Source of the DNA: Gammaproteobacteria bacterium
GTDB taxonomy: Bacteria > Pseudomonadota > Gammaproteobacteria > UBA6429 > Thiohalophilaceae
NCBI GenBank assembly: GCA_024639445.1
Contig: JAHEIJ010000090.1
Coordinates: 1-8,237 of the forward strand
Direction of reading: 5' to 3'
Length of the DNA stretch: 8,237 bases
Both the position numbers and the translations under genes were made by a program. This document shows, in pieces, positions 1 through 6,664 of the stretch (the stretch's first letter is position 1; the number at the start of each line of letters is the position of its first letter). The notes under the pieces were generated by a model. The model worked only from the letters and a program-made list of their open reading frames with translations, made no database searches and had not been told where the DNA came from.

Positions 1-663
1 GGCGCAATACTCAGTGGTCTGGGTTACGCACCCAATGCCATTCGCTTTATCACTACACCAGCCATACCTGAAGAATGCGAGTCAACCATGCCGGAAATGC
101 AGGTCGCGCATTTCGCGGGCCTGACGGAAAAACGGCGCGTTGCCTTTCTTGCGATTGACCATCTTTATTCCCAGGCGCCGGCCGCCGCGCAAATCCTCTC
201 ACTGCCACAGGGTTCCGCCTTTGGCACCATTCAGGTTGATGGGGAAGCCTGCACTTTGTGTATGAGTTGCACCTCGATCTGCCCCGTTAATGCAGTACAG
301 GCAGGCAATGAGACGCCTGCATTGCTTTTCCATGAAGCCAATTGTGTGCAATGCGGGATGTGTGCTTCAGCCTGTCCCGAGAATGCGATTAGTCTCGAAC
401 CGCGGCTGGTAGCCGACCTGGAGTTACGTGACCGCACAGTCACCTTGTATGAAGAGCCACCCTTCTGTTGTGTTTCCTGTGGTAAACCCTTCGCTACCAA
501 TTCCATGATTGACAAGATGCTGTCGAGGCTGGAAGGCCACTGGATGTTTCAGAATGAACGCGCCAGGCGTCGATTAATGATGTGTGATGATTGCCGCGTG
601 GTTGATATCGCGCAAGATCCGGAGGCGATGGAGCAGGGTTTTGACACACATCATCGTCAGTAG
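1..663 (+). CDS. 4Fe-4S ferredoxin-like multi-cluster protein, C-terminal part (5' end outside window)
   Basis: The frame is open from base 1 to the TAG at 661-663 (220 residues), and the first methionine (base 88) lies inside conserved-looking sequence, so this is a partial gene and not one starting at 88. Visible Cys motifs, numbered from base 1: C84-x2-C87-x2-C90-x3-C94-P and C115-x2-C118-x2-C121-x3-C125-P, two classic bacterial-ferredoxin [4Fe-4S] sites. They are followed by a C156-C157-x2-C160-G-K-P-F element and a C195-x2-C198 pair that together look like a zinc-ribbon or rubredoxin-type site. The start of the fragment (GAILSGLGYAP) resembles the segment before the ferredoxin domain in long (roughly 550-680 residue) iron-sulfur proteins that I recall beside formate dehydrogenase operons. 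No membrane segment is visible, so it is probably cytoplasmic. Its role is not established; electron transfer or help in Fdh maturation are both possible. The family match is confident, the function is not. Confidence 0.85.
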   Translation, partial: GAILSGLGYAPNAIRFITTPAIPEECESTMPEMQVAHFAGLTEKRRVAFLAIDHLYSQAPAAAQILSLPQGSAFGTIQVDGEACTLCMSCTSICPVNAVQAGNETPALLFHEANCVQCGMCASACPENAISLEPRLVADLELRDRTVTLYEEPPFCCVSCGKPFATNSMIDKMLSRLEGHWMFQNERARRRLMMCDDCRVVDIAQDPEAMEQGFDTHHRQ

Positions 664-681
664 TTGCTTTATTCCGATAGT
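641..681 (+). promoter_or_regulatory. Candidate FNR/CRP-family box with a -10-like element
   Basis: TTGACACACATCAT at 641-654 matches the FNR consensus TTGAT-N4-ATCAA at 8 of 10 defined positions. A -10-like GATAGT lies at 676-681. This would put a transcription start near 688, with the box centred about 41 bases upstream, the usual class II activator spacing. Anaerobic control by FNR fits a respiratory formate dehydrogenase. Against it: the box overlaps the last codons of the upstream gene, a match this good is expected a few times by chance in 8 kb, and the leader would be over 200 bases long. Confidence 0.3.
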
Positions 682-900
682 CAGCCAGTTCGGTGAAATT
701 ATTTGTTCGTTAACTCATTCCAGTATCAGCAATAGGTCGAAACTGGCGCAGGCGGACATCCTGGCCATGTCAGATTGGCCCCCCTTGTCTCGAAAGGGTC
801 GAATAAGGGACACACATAGGGATTTTTCTTCCCTTTTTGTCGTTATTTTCATTCTGGAACTGGCCTGATGCTTGCTCTCCATAACCTGAAGGACAATTGA
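664..900 (+). other. Non-coding gap between the ferredoxin-like gene and the chaperone gene
   Basis: This is the longest stretch without a gene. Short reading frames here on either strand have no family resemblance and no ribosome binding site. The region holds a -10-like element near its left end, two weak hairpins in the middle (782-798 and 818-838) and the AAGGA ribosome binding site (889-893) of the next gene. It is the most likely place for a transcript boundary ahead of the fdh operon. Confidence 0.6.
782..838 (+). terminator. Weak hairpins, possible terminator or leader structure
   Basis: Two short inverted repeats are visible: CCCTT (782-786) with AAGGG (794-798), and AGGGA (818-822) with TCCCT (830-834), the second running into a T-tract at 834-838. 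AAGGGA at 805-810 could also pair with TCCCTT at 830-835. The stems are only 5-6 bp, so termination would be weak. If this does terminate, the main fdh promoter would have to lie downstream of 838, which conflicts with the candidate promoter near 680. Confidence 0.2.
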
Positions 901-1593
901 ATGACAACCCAAACAACAGATGCGGCTGCCAACAATATGAATTCAATCCAAGTGACAAATACAGCCACAAGCTCAGTGGAAACTCCGGCGCAATCGCTGT
1001 ATCCAGAGAATGAGGCGACGACCGAAGAACAACAATACCGCGCTGGCGCCTATGGTTTACTTGCCGCCCTGTTGCGCAGTCCTCCCGAACAAGCGTTGCT
1101 TGATCATGTGGCTGAACTGGCGGCAGTTGAACAGACCAATGATGAACTTTCACTTGCCATGTCCATGCTGGGACTGGCGGCAAGGGATAGTGCACCAGAA
1201 ACAATTGATGCTGAGTATCACGCCCTGTTCATTGGCCTGGGACGGGGTGAACTGGTGCCGTTTGCTTCCTGGTACTTGACGGGATTCCTGATGGAAAAAC
1301 CCTTGTCGGTGTTGCGAGACGATTTAGCCATGCTTGGATTTGAACGTCACAGCGATACCCGTGAGCCCGAGGATCATGTGGCAGCGCTGAGTGAAGTGAT
1401 GGCAATGCTCATCAGTGATGGTCAGGATTTGTCACGTCAGATGTATTTCTTTGGCGCCCATTTGGCCCCATGGGTTGAGCGTTTATTTACGGATTTGAGT
1501 ACTGCGAAAAACGCGGTGTTTTACCGCGCTGTGGGTCGATTTGGTAACGCCTTTATCGAATTTGAACGCAATTACCTGAATATGAATGTGTAA
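901..1593 (+). CDS. TorD/DmsD-family molybdoenzyme chaperone for formate dehydrogenase
   Basis: A 230-residue cytoplasmic, mostly helical protein of the TorD family (redox enzyme maturation proteins), which bind the Tat signal and apoenzyme of a molybdoenzyme until cofactor is loaded. Family marks: a helix with Y46-x4-Y51-x-L-L-A, the E105-Y-x2-L-F110-I-G motif, P120-x2-S-W-Y125, and E155-x-E-D-H159-x3-L-x-E165, corresponding to the conserved E(P)-D-H region. The chosen ATG has AAGGA at 889-893, seven bases upstream. The first ~42 residues are rich in Thr, Asn, Ala and Ser and look disordered; this is longer than the usual start of such proteins, and the next in-frame ATG (937) has no good ribosome binding site. 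Its position just before a Tat leader protein and FdhA makes FdhA the obvious client. The family is clear; the client is inferred from context. Confidence 0.92.
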   Translation: MTTQTTDAAANNMNSIQVTNTATSSVETPAQSLYPENEATTEEQQYRAGAYGLLAALLRSPPEQALLDHVAELAAVEQTNDELSLAMSMLGLAARDSAPETIDAEYHALFIGLGRGELVPFASWYLTGFLMEKPLSVLRDDLAMLGFERHSDTREPEDHVAALSEVMAMLISDGQDLSRQMYFFGAHLAPWVERLFTDLSTAKNAVFYRAVGRFGNAFIEFERNYLNMNV

Positions 1594-1629
1594 GTGAAAC
1601 AGCGCTGCTTGCAGACAGGACAGCTACCC

Positions 1630-1638
1630 GGAGGAGAG
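1630..1638 (+). promoter_or_regulatory. Ribosome binding site fixing the start of the small Tat protein
   Basis: GGAGGAGAG, with GGAGG seven bases before the ATG at 1642. It rules out the upstream in-frame GTG at 1594, which directly follows the previous stop codon and has no such site. Confidence 0.85.
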
Positions 1639-1641
1639 AAC

Positions 1642-1851
1642 ATGAAACAGAACGATAAGCACACCAACCTGAGTCGGCGTATTTTCTTGCGCGGCACGGT
1701 GCTAACCAGTGCCGGGGCAGCAGTGGCGACCGCAGTGCCGGGTGTGGCTGTTGCCAGTGTTGCGGAGACAAAGTCTGAAGCGGCTGGGAAACACAAAGGT
1801 TATCGCTTGACCCGGCATATTGTTGATTACTACAAAACTGCCGCGCGCTGA
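1642..1851 (+). CDS. Small twin-arginine protein, formate dehydrogenase region TAT target family
   Basis: A 69-residue protein that is almost all signal peptide: a polar n-region, the twin-arginine motif S11-R-R-I-F-L-R17, a hydrophobic Ala/Val/Gly stretch at about 19-40, then a short charged tail ending in K52-G-Y-R-L-T-x-H-I-x2-Y-Y-K-T. This matches the family known as 'formate dehydrogenase region TAT target' (TIGR02811), small proteins found next to fdhA whose C-terminal tail is the conserved part. It probably goes to the Tat machinery, remaining membrane-tethered or released into the periplasm. No cofactor-binding residues are present (no Cys), so a redox role is unlikely; an accessory or assembly role for FdhA is the reasonable guess. 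It sits 48 bp after the chaperone gene and 34 bp before fdhA. Its biochemical function is unknown to me. Confidence 0.9.
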   Translation: MKQNDKHTNLSRRIFLRGTVLTSAGAAVATAVPGVAVASVAETKSEAAGKHKGYRLTRHIVDYYKTAAR

Positions 1852-1873
1852 TAGCGGTCGCAACACCTCAGTC

Positions 1874-1880
1874 GGAGGAG
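1874..1880 (+). promoter_or_regulatory. Ribosome binding site fixing the fdhA start
   Basis: GGAGGAG, with GGAGG seven bases before the ATG at 1886. The frame is open further upstream (ATG at 1820), but that start would overlap the preceding gene and lacks a comparable site. Confidence 0.85.
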
Positions 1881-1885
1881 CAAAC

Positions 1886-4822
1886 ATGAAACTGACCAAG
1901 AAGTCCGATCAAGTGCTGCCGGAACAGTCACACGCTGCAGACTTACTCAGTGCGACTGAACCGACGATAAGCGGTAATGCGGCTAACGCGGTTGCCGGTT
2001 TGAGTATGGACCGTCGTACTTTCCTGCTTAATTCCGCCCTGGTAACAGGCGGTGTCACCCTGGCTACCATGTTGGTGCCGGGCATGATGAAAAAGGCCAG
2101 GGCTAAAACGGTAATGGCAGCCCCGGCGGAGGGTGAACAGGTTAAAACCATCTGCACCCATTGTTCTGTAGGTTGCGGCATTATTGCCGAAGTCCAGAAT
2201 GGTGTCTGGACCGGACAGGAACCGGCCTTTGATCACCCCTTTAATCAAGGCGCACATTGTGCCAAGGGTGCCTCGGTACGTGAGCATGGGCATGGCGAAC
2301 GCCGCTTGAAATATCCCACCAAGCTGGAAAATGGCAAGTGGAAAAAGATTTCCTGGGAACAGGCCATTAATGAAGTGGGTGACAAGTTACTGGAGGTTCG
2401 CAAACAGTCAGGTCCCGATTCGGTTTATTGGCTGGGTTCGGCCAAGCACAGTAATGAACAGGCCTACCTGTTCCGAAAATTTGCCGCCATGTGGGGCACC
2501 AACAACGTGGATCATCAGGCCCGAATCTGTCATTCCACCACGGTCGCCGGGGTTGCGAATACCTGGGGCTATGGCGCCATGACCAATTCCTATAATGACA
2601 TTCATAAATCCAAGGCGATCCTGATCATTGGAGGTAATCCTGCCGAGGCGCATCCTGTCTCGTTGCTGCATGTGCTCAAGGGCAAGGAAGAAAATAATGC
2701 TCCCCTCATCGTGATCGATCCGCGCTTTACCCGTACTGCCGCACATGCGAATCAGTACATCAAGATCCGTCCCGGCAGCGATGTCGCGATTACCTGGGGT
2801 ATGTTGTGGCATATTTTCAAGAACGGTTGGGAAGACAAGGAGTTTATTCGCCAGCGTGTTTACGGCATGGATGAAGTGATGAAGGAAGTTGCCAAGTGGA
2901 CACCGGATGAAGTTGAACGGGTCACCGGCGTACCGGAAAACCAGGTGTATGCCGCGGCCAAGACCATGGCTGAAAACCGTCCCGGTACCTTCATCTGGTG
3001 CATGGGCGGTACCCAACACACTATCGGCAACAACAATACGCGCGCTTACTGTGTCTTCCAGTTGGCGCTCGGCAACATGGGTGTCTCGGGCGGGGGTACC
3101 AACATCTTCCGTGGCCATGACAATGTGCAGGGTGCGACCGACCTGGGCGTACTCGCCAACACCTTACCCGGTTATTACGGCTTATCGGCGGGTGCCTGGA
3201 AACACTGGTCTGCGGTGTGGGAACTGGACTATGACTGGATAAAAGGCCGCTTTGACAAAGGTAACTATGAGAAGAAAGGGGATAAAGATATTCCGGTAAT
3301 GAACACCAATGGTATCCCGGTATCCCGCTGGATCGACGGCGTACTGGAAGACAAGGCCAACATAGCGCAGAAGGATAACGTACGCGCCATGATTTTCTGG
3401 GGTCATGCCCCCAACAGTCAGACCCGTGGGATTGAAATGAAAAAGGCCATGGAGAAACTGGACATGCTGGTGATCGTGGATCCCTATCCGACGGTTTCCG
3501 CAGTGATGCACGATCGTACTGATGGCGTTTATCTGCTACCGGCTGCGACGCAGTTTGAGACCTACGGTTCAGTGACGGCCTCCAATCGCTCATTGCAATG
3601 GCGTGACAAGGTGATCGAGCCGTTGTTCGAATCACTGCCGGATCACACCATCATGTACAAGTTGGCGACCAAACTGGGCGTTGCCGAGCAGATGTTTAAA
3701 AACATCAAGGTCAGCAATGATGAACCTTTGGTTGAAGACATCACTCGCGAATTCAATCGTGGCATGTGGACCATTGGCTATACCGGCCAGAGTCCGGAAC
3801 GCATGAAGTTGCAACAGCAGAACTGGGGTACTTTTGACTTCACCAGTCTTCTGGCAGAAGGCGGACCCTGTGATAAGGAATACTACGGTATGCCATGGCC
3901 ATGTTGGGGTACGCCGGAGATGAATCATCCCGGTACGCCCAACCTGTATGACACCAGCATGGCTGTTGCGGATGGCGGTCTGACGTTCCGCGCCCGTTTC
4001 GGGGTGGAACGCAATGGCGTCAACCTGCTGGCCGAAGGGTCATACTCGCGCGGTTCCGATATCAAGGATGGTTATCCGGAGTTCAGTGACAAGGTCCTGA
4101 AGAAACTGGGTTGGTGGGGTGAGCTTTCTGCGGCGGAAAAACAACTGGCGGAAGGCAAGAACTGGAAAACAGATCGTTCCGGCGGGATTCAACGCGTGGC
4201 GATTAAACATGGTTGTGCGCCTTTCGGCAACGCCAAGGCACGCGCCGTAGTCTGGACCTTCCCGGATCCGGTGCCCATTCATCGTGAGCCCTTATATACC
4301 TCTCGCCGTGATCTGGTGAAGAAGTACCCCACTTATGAAGATCGTAAATCCTTCTGGCGCCTGCCGACGCGCTATGAGTCCATCCAGGCTAAGGATTACT
4401 CAAAGGACTATCCCATTATCCTCACATCCGGTCGCCTGGTGGAATACGAAGGAGGTGGAGACGAAACCCGTTCCAATCCCTGGTTGGCGGAATTGCAGCA
4501 AGACATGTTTATCGAAGTCCATCCACGTGATGCCAACAACATCGGTATCAAAGATGGCGATAACGTGTGGGTGGAAGGACCGGAAGGTGCACGCATTCGC
4601 GTCAAGGCGCAGGTAACCCGGCGGGTGGGTGCAGGTGTGGCCTTCATGCCATTCCACTTCGGGGGTCACTTCCAGGGCAAGGATCTGCGATCCAAATATC
4701 CCGATGGTGCGGATCCCTATGTATTGGGCGAAGCCTGTAACACCGCGATGACCTATGGCTACGACTCGGTTACGCAAATGCAGGAGACCAAAGCGTCCCT
4801 GTGCCGGATCACCAAGGCTTGA
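1886..4822 (+). CDS. fdhA: Formate dehydrogenase, catalytic alpha subunit (Mo/W-bis-MGD, Cys form, Tat-exported)
   Basis: A 978-residue member of the DMSO reductase (CISM) superfamily that oxidises formate to CO2, expected on the periplasmic side. A long polar n-region precedes a twin-arginine signal, M41-D-R-R-T-F-L-L, followed by a hydrophobic stretch to about residue 67. The Fe4S4 domain follows, with C90-x2-C93-x3-C97-x27-C125 and K127 in the C-x-K-G motif that links the cluster to the pterin. The metal ligand is C215 (codon TGT at 2528-2530) followed by H216, in A-R-I-C-H-S-T-T. This is the site of selenocysteine in E. coli FdnG, FdoG and FdhF, so this enzyme is the cysteine type. The large molybdopterin domain runs to about residue 620, and a C-terminal dinucleotide-binding domain (about 842-970) contains T-S-G-R-L-V-E-Y and ends near the Q-M-Q-E-T-K-A-S-L-C region. 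Length is close to E. coli FdnG (1015). The family assignment is firm; formate as substrate is supported by the adjacent TAT-target protein, FdhB and FdhC. Mo versus W cannot be told from sequence. Confidence 0.96.
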   Translation: MKLTKKSDQVLPEQSHAADLLSATEPTISGNAANAVAGLSMDRRTFLLNSALVTGGVTLATMLVPGMMKKARAKTVMAAPAEGEQVKTICTHCSVGCGIIAEVQNGVWTGQEPAFDHPFNQGAHCAKGASVREHGHGERRLKYPTKLENGKWKKISWEQAINEVGDKLLEVRKQSGPDSVYWLGSAKHSNEQAYLFRKFAAMWGTNNVDHQARICHSTTVAGVANTWGYGAMTNSYNDIHKSKAILIIGGNPAEAHPVSLLHVLKGKEENNAPLIVIDPRFTRTAAHANQYIKIRPGSDVAITWGMLWHIFKNGWEDKEFIRQRVYGMDEVMKEVAKWTPDEVERVTGVPENQVYAAAKTMAENRPGTFIWCMGGTQHTIGNNNTRAYCVFQLALGNMGVSGGGTNIFRGHDNVQGATDLGVLANTLPGYYGLSAGAWKHWSAVWELDYDWIKGRFDKGNYEKKGDKDIPVMNTNGIPVSRWIDGVLEDKANIAQKDNVRAMIFWGHAPNSQTRGIEMKKAMEKLDMLVIVDPYPTVSAVMHDRTDGVYLLPAATQFETYGSVTASNRSLQWRDKVIEPLFESLPDHTIMYKLATKLGVAEQMFKNIKVSNDEPLVEDITREFNRGMWTIGYTGQSPERMKLQQQNWGTFDFTSLLAEGGPCDKEYYGMPWPCWGTPEMNHPGTPNLYDTSMAVADGGLTFRARFGVERNGVNLLAEGSYSRGSDIKDGYPEFSDKVLKKLGWWGELSAAEKQLAEGKNWKTDRSGGIQRVAIKHGCAPFGNAKARAVVWTFPDPVPIHREPLYTSRRDLVKKYPTYEDRKSFWRLPTRYESIQAKDYSKDYPIILTSGRLVEYEGGGDETRSNPWLAELQQDMFIEVHPRDANNIGIKDGDNVWVEGPEGARIRVKAQVTRRVGAGVAFMPFHFGGHFQGKDLRSKYPDGADPYVLGEACNTAMTYGYDSVTQMQETKASLCRITKA

Positions 4823-4840
4823 TATTAAGAGGAGAAGACC

Positions 4841-5470
4841 ATGGCACGCATGAAGTTCTTTTGTGACGCGGAACGCTGCATCGAGTGTAACGGCTGTGTA
4901 ACAGCGTGTAAGAACGAGAACGATGTTCCCTGGGGTGTCAACCGAAGGCGGGTTGTCACTATCAAGGATGGTGAACCGGGTGAACGATCCTTATCGGTTG
5001 CCTGTATGCATTGTTCGGATGCACCCTGTGAGGCTGTTTGTCCGGTGGATTGTTTCTACACTACCGACGATGGCCTGGTCTTACATGACAAGGATATCTG
5101 TATTGGCTGTGGTTACTGCTTCTATGCCTGTCCGTTTGGCGCACCCCAGTTCCCGACAACCAATGCATTTGGATCACGCGGCAAAATGGATAAATGTACA
5201 TTTTGCGCTGGCGGACCGCTTGAGGATCTCAGTGCCGAGGAAAAAACCAAGTACGGTTCCAATCGCCTGGCGGAAGGCAAGTTACCACTGTGTGCCGAGA
5301 TGTGTGCCACCAAAGCGCTACTCGCAGGTGATGCCGATGTGTTAGCTGATATTTACCGCAAACGTGTTATTAACCGCGGCGCCAGCGTGATGGACTGGGG
5401 CGTGAATTACCAGAAGGCTTCACTACGAGCAGGACGAAGCCAGAAAGGTAAAGCCAGCAGCAATAATTGA
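4841..5470 (+). CDS. fdhB: Formate dehydrogenase, iron-sulfur beta subunit (four [4Fe-4S] clusters)
   Basis: A 209-residue electron-transfer subunit linking FdhA to the cytochrome b. Sixteen cysteines fall in four groups as expected for four [4Fe-4S] clusters: C13/C16/C19/C23, C55/C58/C63/C67, C87/C90/C93/C97 and C119/C122/C151/C155; C8 and C71 are extra. The AGGAG at 4830-4834 lies six bases before the ATG, and the gene begins 18 bp after fdhA. There is no Tat or Sec signal, so it is expected to be carried across the membrane in complex with FdhA, as known for this family. Unlike E. coli FdnH (about 294 residues), it lacks the C-terminal transmembrane helix and ends in a basic, polar tail. 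It is a short-type FdhB, so membrane attachment must come from FdhC. Related beta subunits of other CISM enzymes look similar; context selects formate dehydrogenase. Confidence 0.95.
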   Translation: MARMKFFCDAERCIECNGCVTACKNENDVPWGVNRRRVVTIKDGEPGERSLSVACMHCSDAPCEAVCPVDCFYTTDDGLVLHDKDICIGCGYCFYACPFGAPQFPTTNAFGSRGKMDKCTFCAGGPLEDLSAEEKTKYGSNRLAEGKLPLCAEMCATKALLAGDADVLADIYRKRVINRGASVMDWGVNYQKASLRAGRSQKGKASSNN

Positions 5471-5531
5471 GGGCATATTCATCAGCTAAAAACGCAGCAA
5501 ACTTAACTAATAAGGCTAACGGAGAGAGGCG

Positions 5532-6632
5532 ATGAGACAGGGTGATGCCATCGTAGTTGATGCGATGACGACAAGCAGACAACGACGTCGGCGCTACATG
5601 ACGTGGTCCCTGGTACTGTTACTGGCGCTCACGCTTGTATTACCGCTCATCCCCTATGCTGTTGAGTATGCACAAGTGAATGATTCTTCGCTGGTGCCGA
5701 ACCCTGGTGCGGATCTCTGGCGGGATGTTCGGCAACGTGATAACCCGGTGATGGGACAAACCCAGGTCAGAGGTGTTGATACCGGTGTTCTTATATACAA
5801 AAGCGGGGAAGACTGGCGCATATTCCGCATGCAATGGCTGGCACCCTATGGTGCCATATTTATGGGTACTGTGCTGGGGCTAACCATATTGTTTTACCTG
5901 GTGCGAGGACGCGTACCAATACCGGGGGGACGATCGGGTAAAAAGATTCTCCGCTTTAACCTAAACCAACGCATGGTGCACTGGTTTACGGTGGGTATTT
6001 TTCTATTACTGGCGCTAACAGGTTTTATTTTACTGTATGGCAGGTTTGTCCTTATTCCGCTATTAGGTCCCGAGGGTTTTTCTATTACCGCCTCGGCCTG
6101 CAAGGAGGCGCACAACCTGTTTGGGCCTCTGTTCCTTTTTGCGATGTTGCTGTTAATCATCACTTTCGTTAAGGATAACTTTTACGAGCGCGGTGACTTG
6201 AGCTGGATGATTACCGGTGGGGGCCTGCTTGGCGAAGATACGGATGCCGGCCGGTTTAATGCCGCACAGAAAGCCTGGTTCTGGATTGCAACTGTTTTTG
6301 GTTTGGCGTTGTGTATTACCGGCTTGATACTGGACTTTGCTGTGATAGGACAGAGTCGGGAAATCATGGCGATATCTCACGTGATACATGGCACATCCGC
6401 CGTGGTTATGACTGGCGTTTTGTTCGGGCATATTTACTGGGCAACGGCTGGAATGGAAGGTGGCATGGAGAGCATGACCACTGGCTATGTGGATGCCAAC
6501 TGGGCCGAAGCCCATCACAACCGGTGGTACGAAGAAGTCAAGAACGAAGGTGAAATCGAAAAACCATCAGAAAAACCTGGCCCGGGCAGTGCTTCTGCCA
6601 TCGGCGTTGCCAGTCCTCATCCCGGCGATTAG
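5532..6632 (+). CDS. fdhC: Formate dehydrogenase, cytochrome b gamma subunit with N-terminal extension
   Basis: A 366-residue integral membrane diheme cytochrome b that passes electrons from FdhB to quinone. The C-terminal four helices (about 149-171, 193-213, 248-270, 281-304) correspond to E. coli FdnI. Candidate heme ligands are H150, H194, H286 and H300; the 14-residue spacing of the last two equals that of FdnI H155/H169. An extra N-terminal part precedes this: a basic stretch (R16-R21), a helix at about 24-43, a soluble loop at about 44-103 and a helix at about 104-125. By the positive-inside rule the loop is periplasmic and both termini cytoplasmic. The C-terminal tail (about 305-366) is polar and Pro/Gly/Ser-rich at its end. 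GGAG at 5521-5524 lies seven bases before the ATG; a second ATG at 5565 has no such site. The gene starts 61 bp after fdhB, with no terminator seen between them. Confidence 0.93.
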   Translation: MRQGDAIVVDAMTTSRQRRRRYMTWSLVLLLALTLVLPLIPYAVEYAQVNDSSLVPNPGADLWRDVRQRDNPVMGQTQVRGVDTGVLIYKSGEDWRIFRMQWLAPYGAIFMGTVLGLTILFYLVRGRVPIPGGRSGKKILRFNLNQRMVHWFTVGIFLLLALTGFILLYGRFVLIPLLGPEGFSITASACKEAHNLFGPLFLFAMLLLIITFVKDNFYERGDLSWMITGGGLLGEDTDAGRFNAAQKAWFWIATVFGLALCITGLILDFAVIGQSREIMAISHVIHGTSAVVMTGVLFGHIYWATAGMEGGMESMTTGYVDANWAEAHHNRWYEEVKNEGEIEKPSEKPGPGSASAIGVASPHPGD

Positions 6633-6664
6633 CACATTGCTGATATTGATTAAGGAGAGCCTGC

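Noticed and set aside
584..868. 94-residue plus-strand frame across the end of the ferredoxin-like gene and the gap
   Set aside because: It starts inside the conserved C-x2-C region of the real gene, has no ribosome binding site and shows no family resemblance.
770..1204. 144-residue open frame on the minus strand
   Set aside because: It overlaps the well-supported chaperone gene, has low-complexity His/Pro/Gln-rich sequence, no recognisable domain, and no ribosome binding site worth noting.
1820..1885. Longer fdhA start at ATG 1820
   Set aside because: It overlaps the small Tat gene, lacks a ribosome binding site and would add 22 residues before an already long n-region; the ATG at 1886 has an ideal GGAGG.
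2408..3118. 236-residue open frame on the minus strand inside fdhA
   Set aside because: It is a shadow of fdhA codon bias; the sense frame encodes conserved molybdopterin-domain sequence throughout.
5471..5531. Possible terminator or promoter between fdhB and fdhC
   Set aside because: No inverted repeat with a T-tract and no convincing -35/-10 pair was found in these 61 bases.
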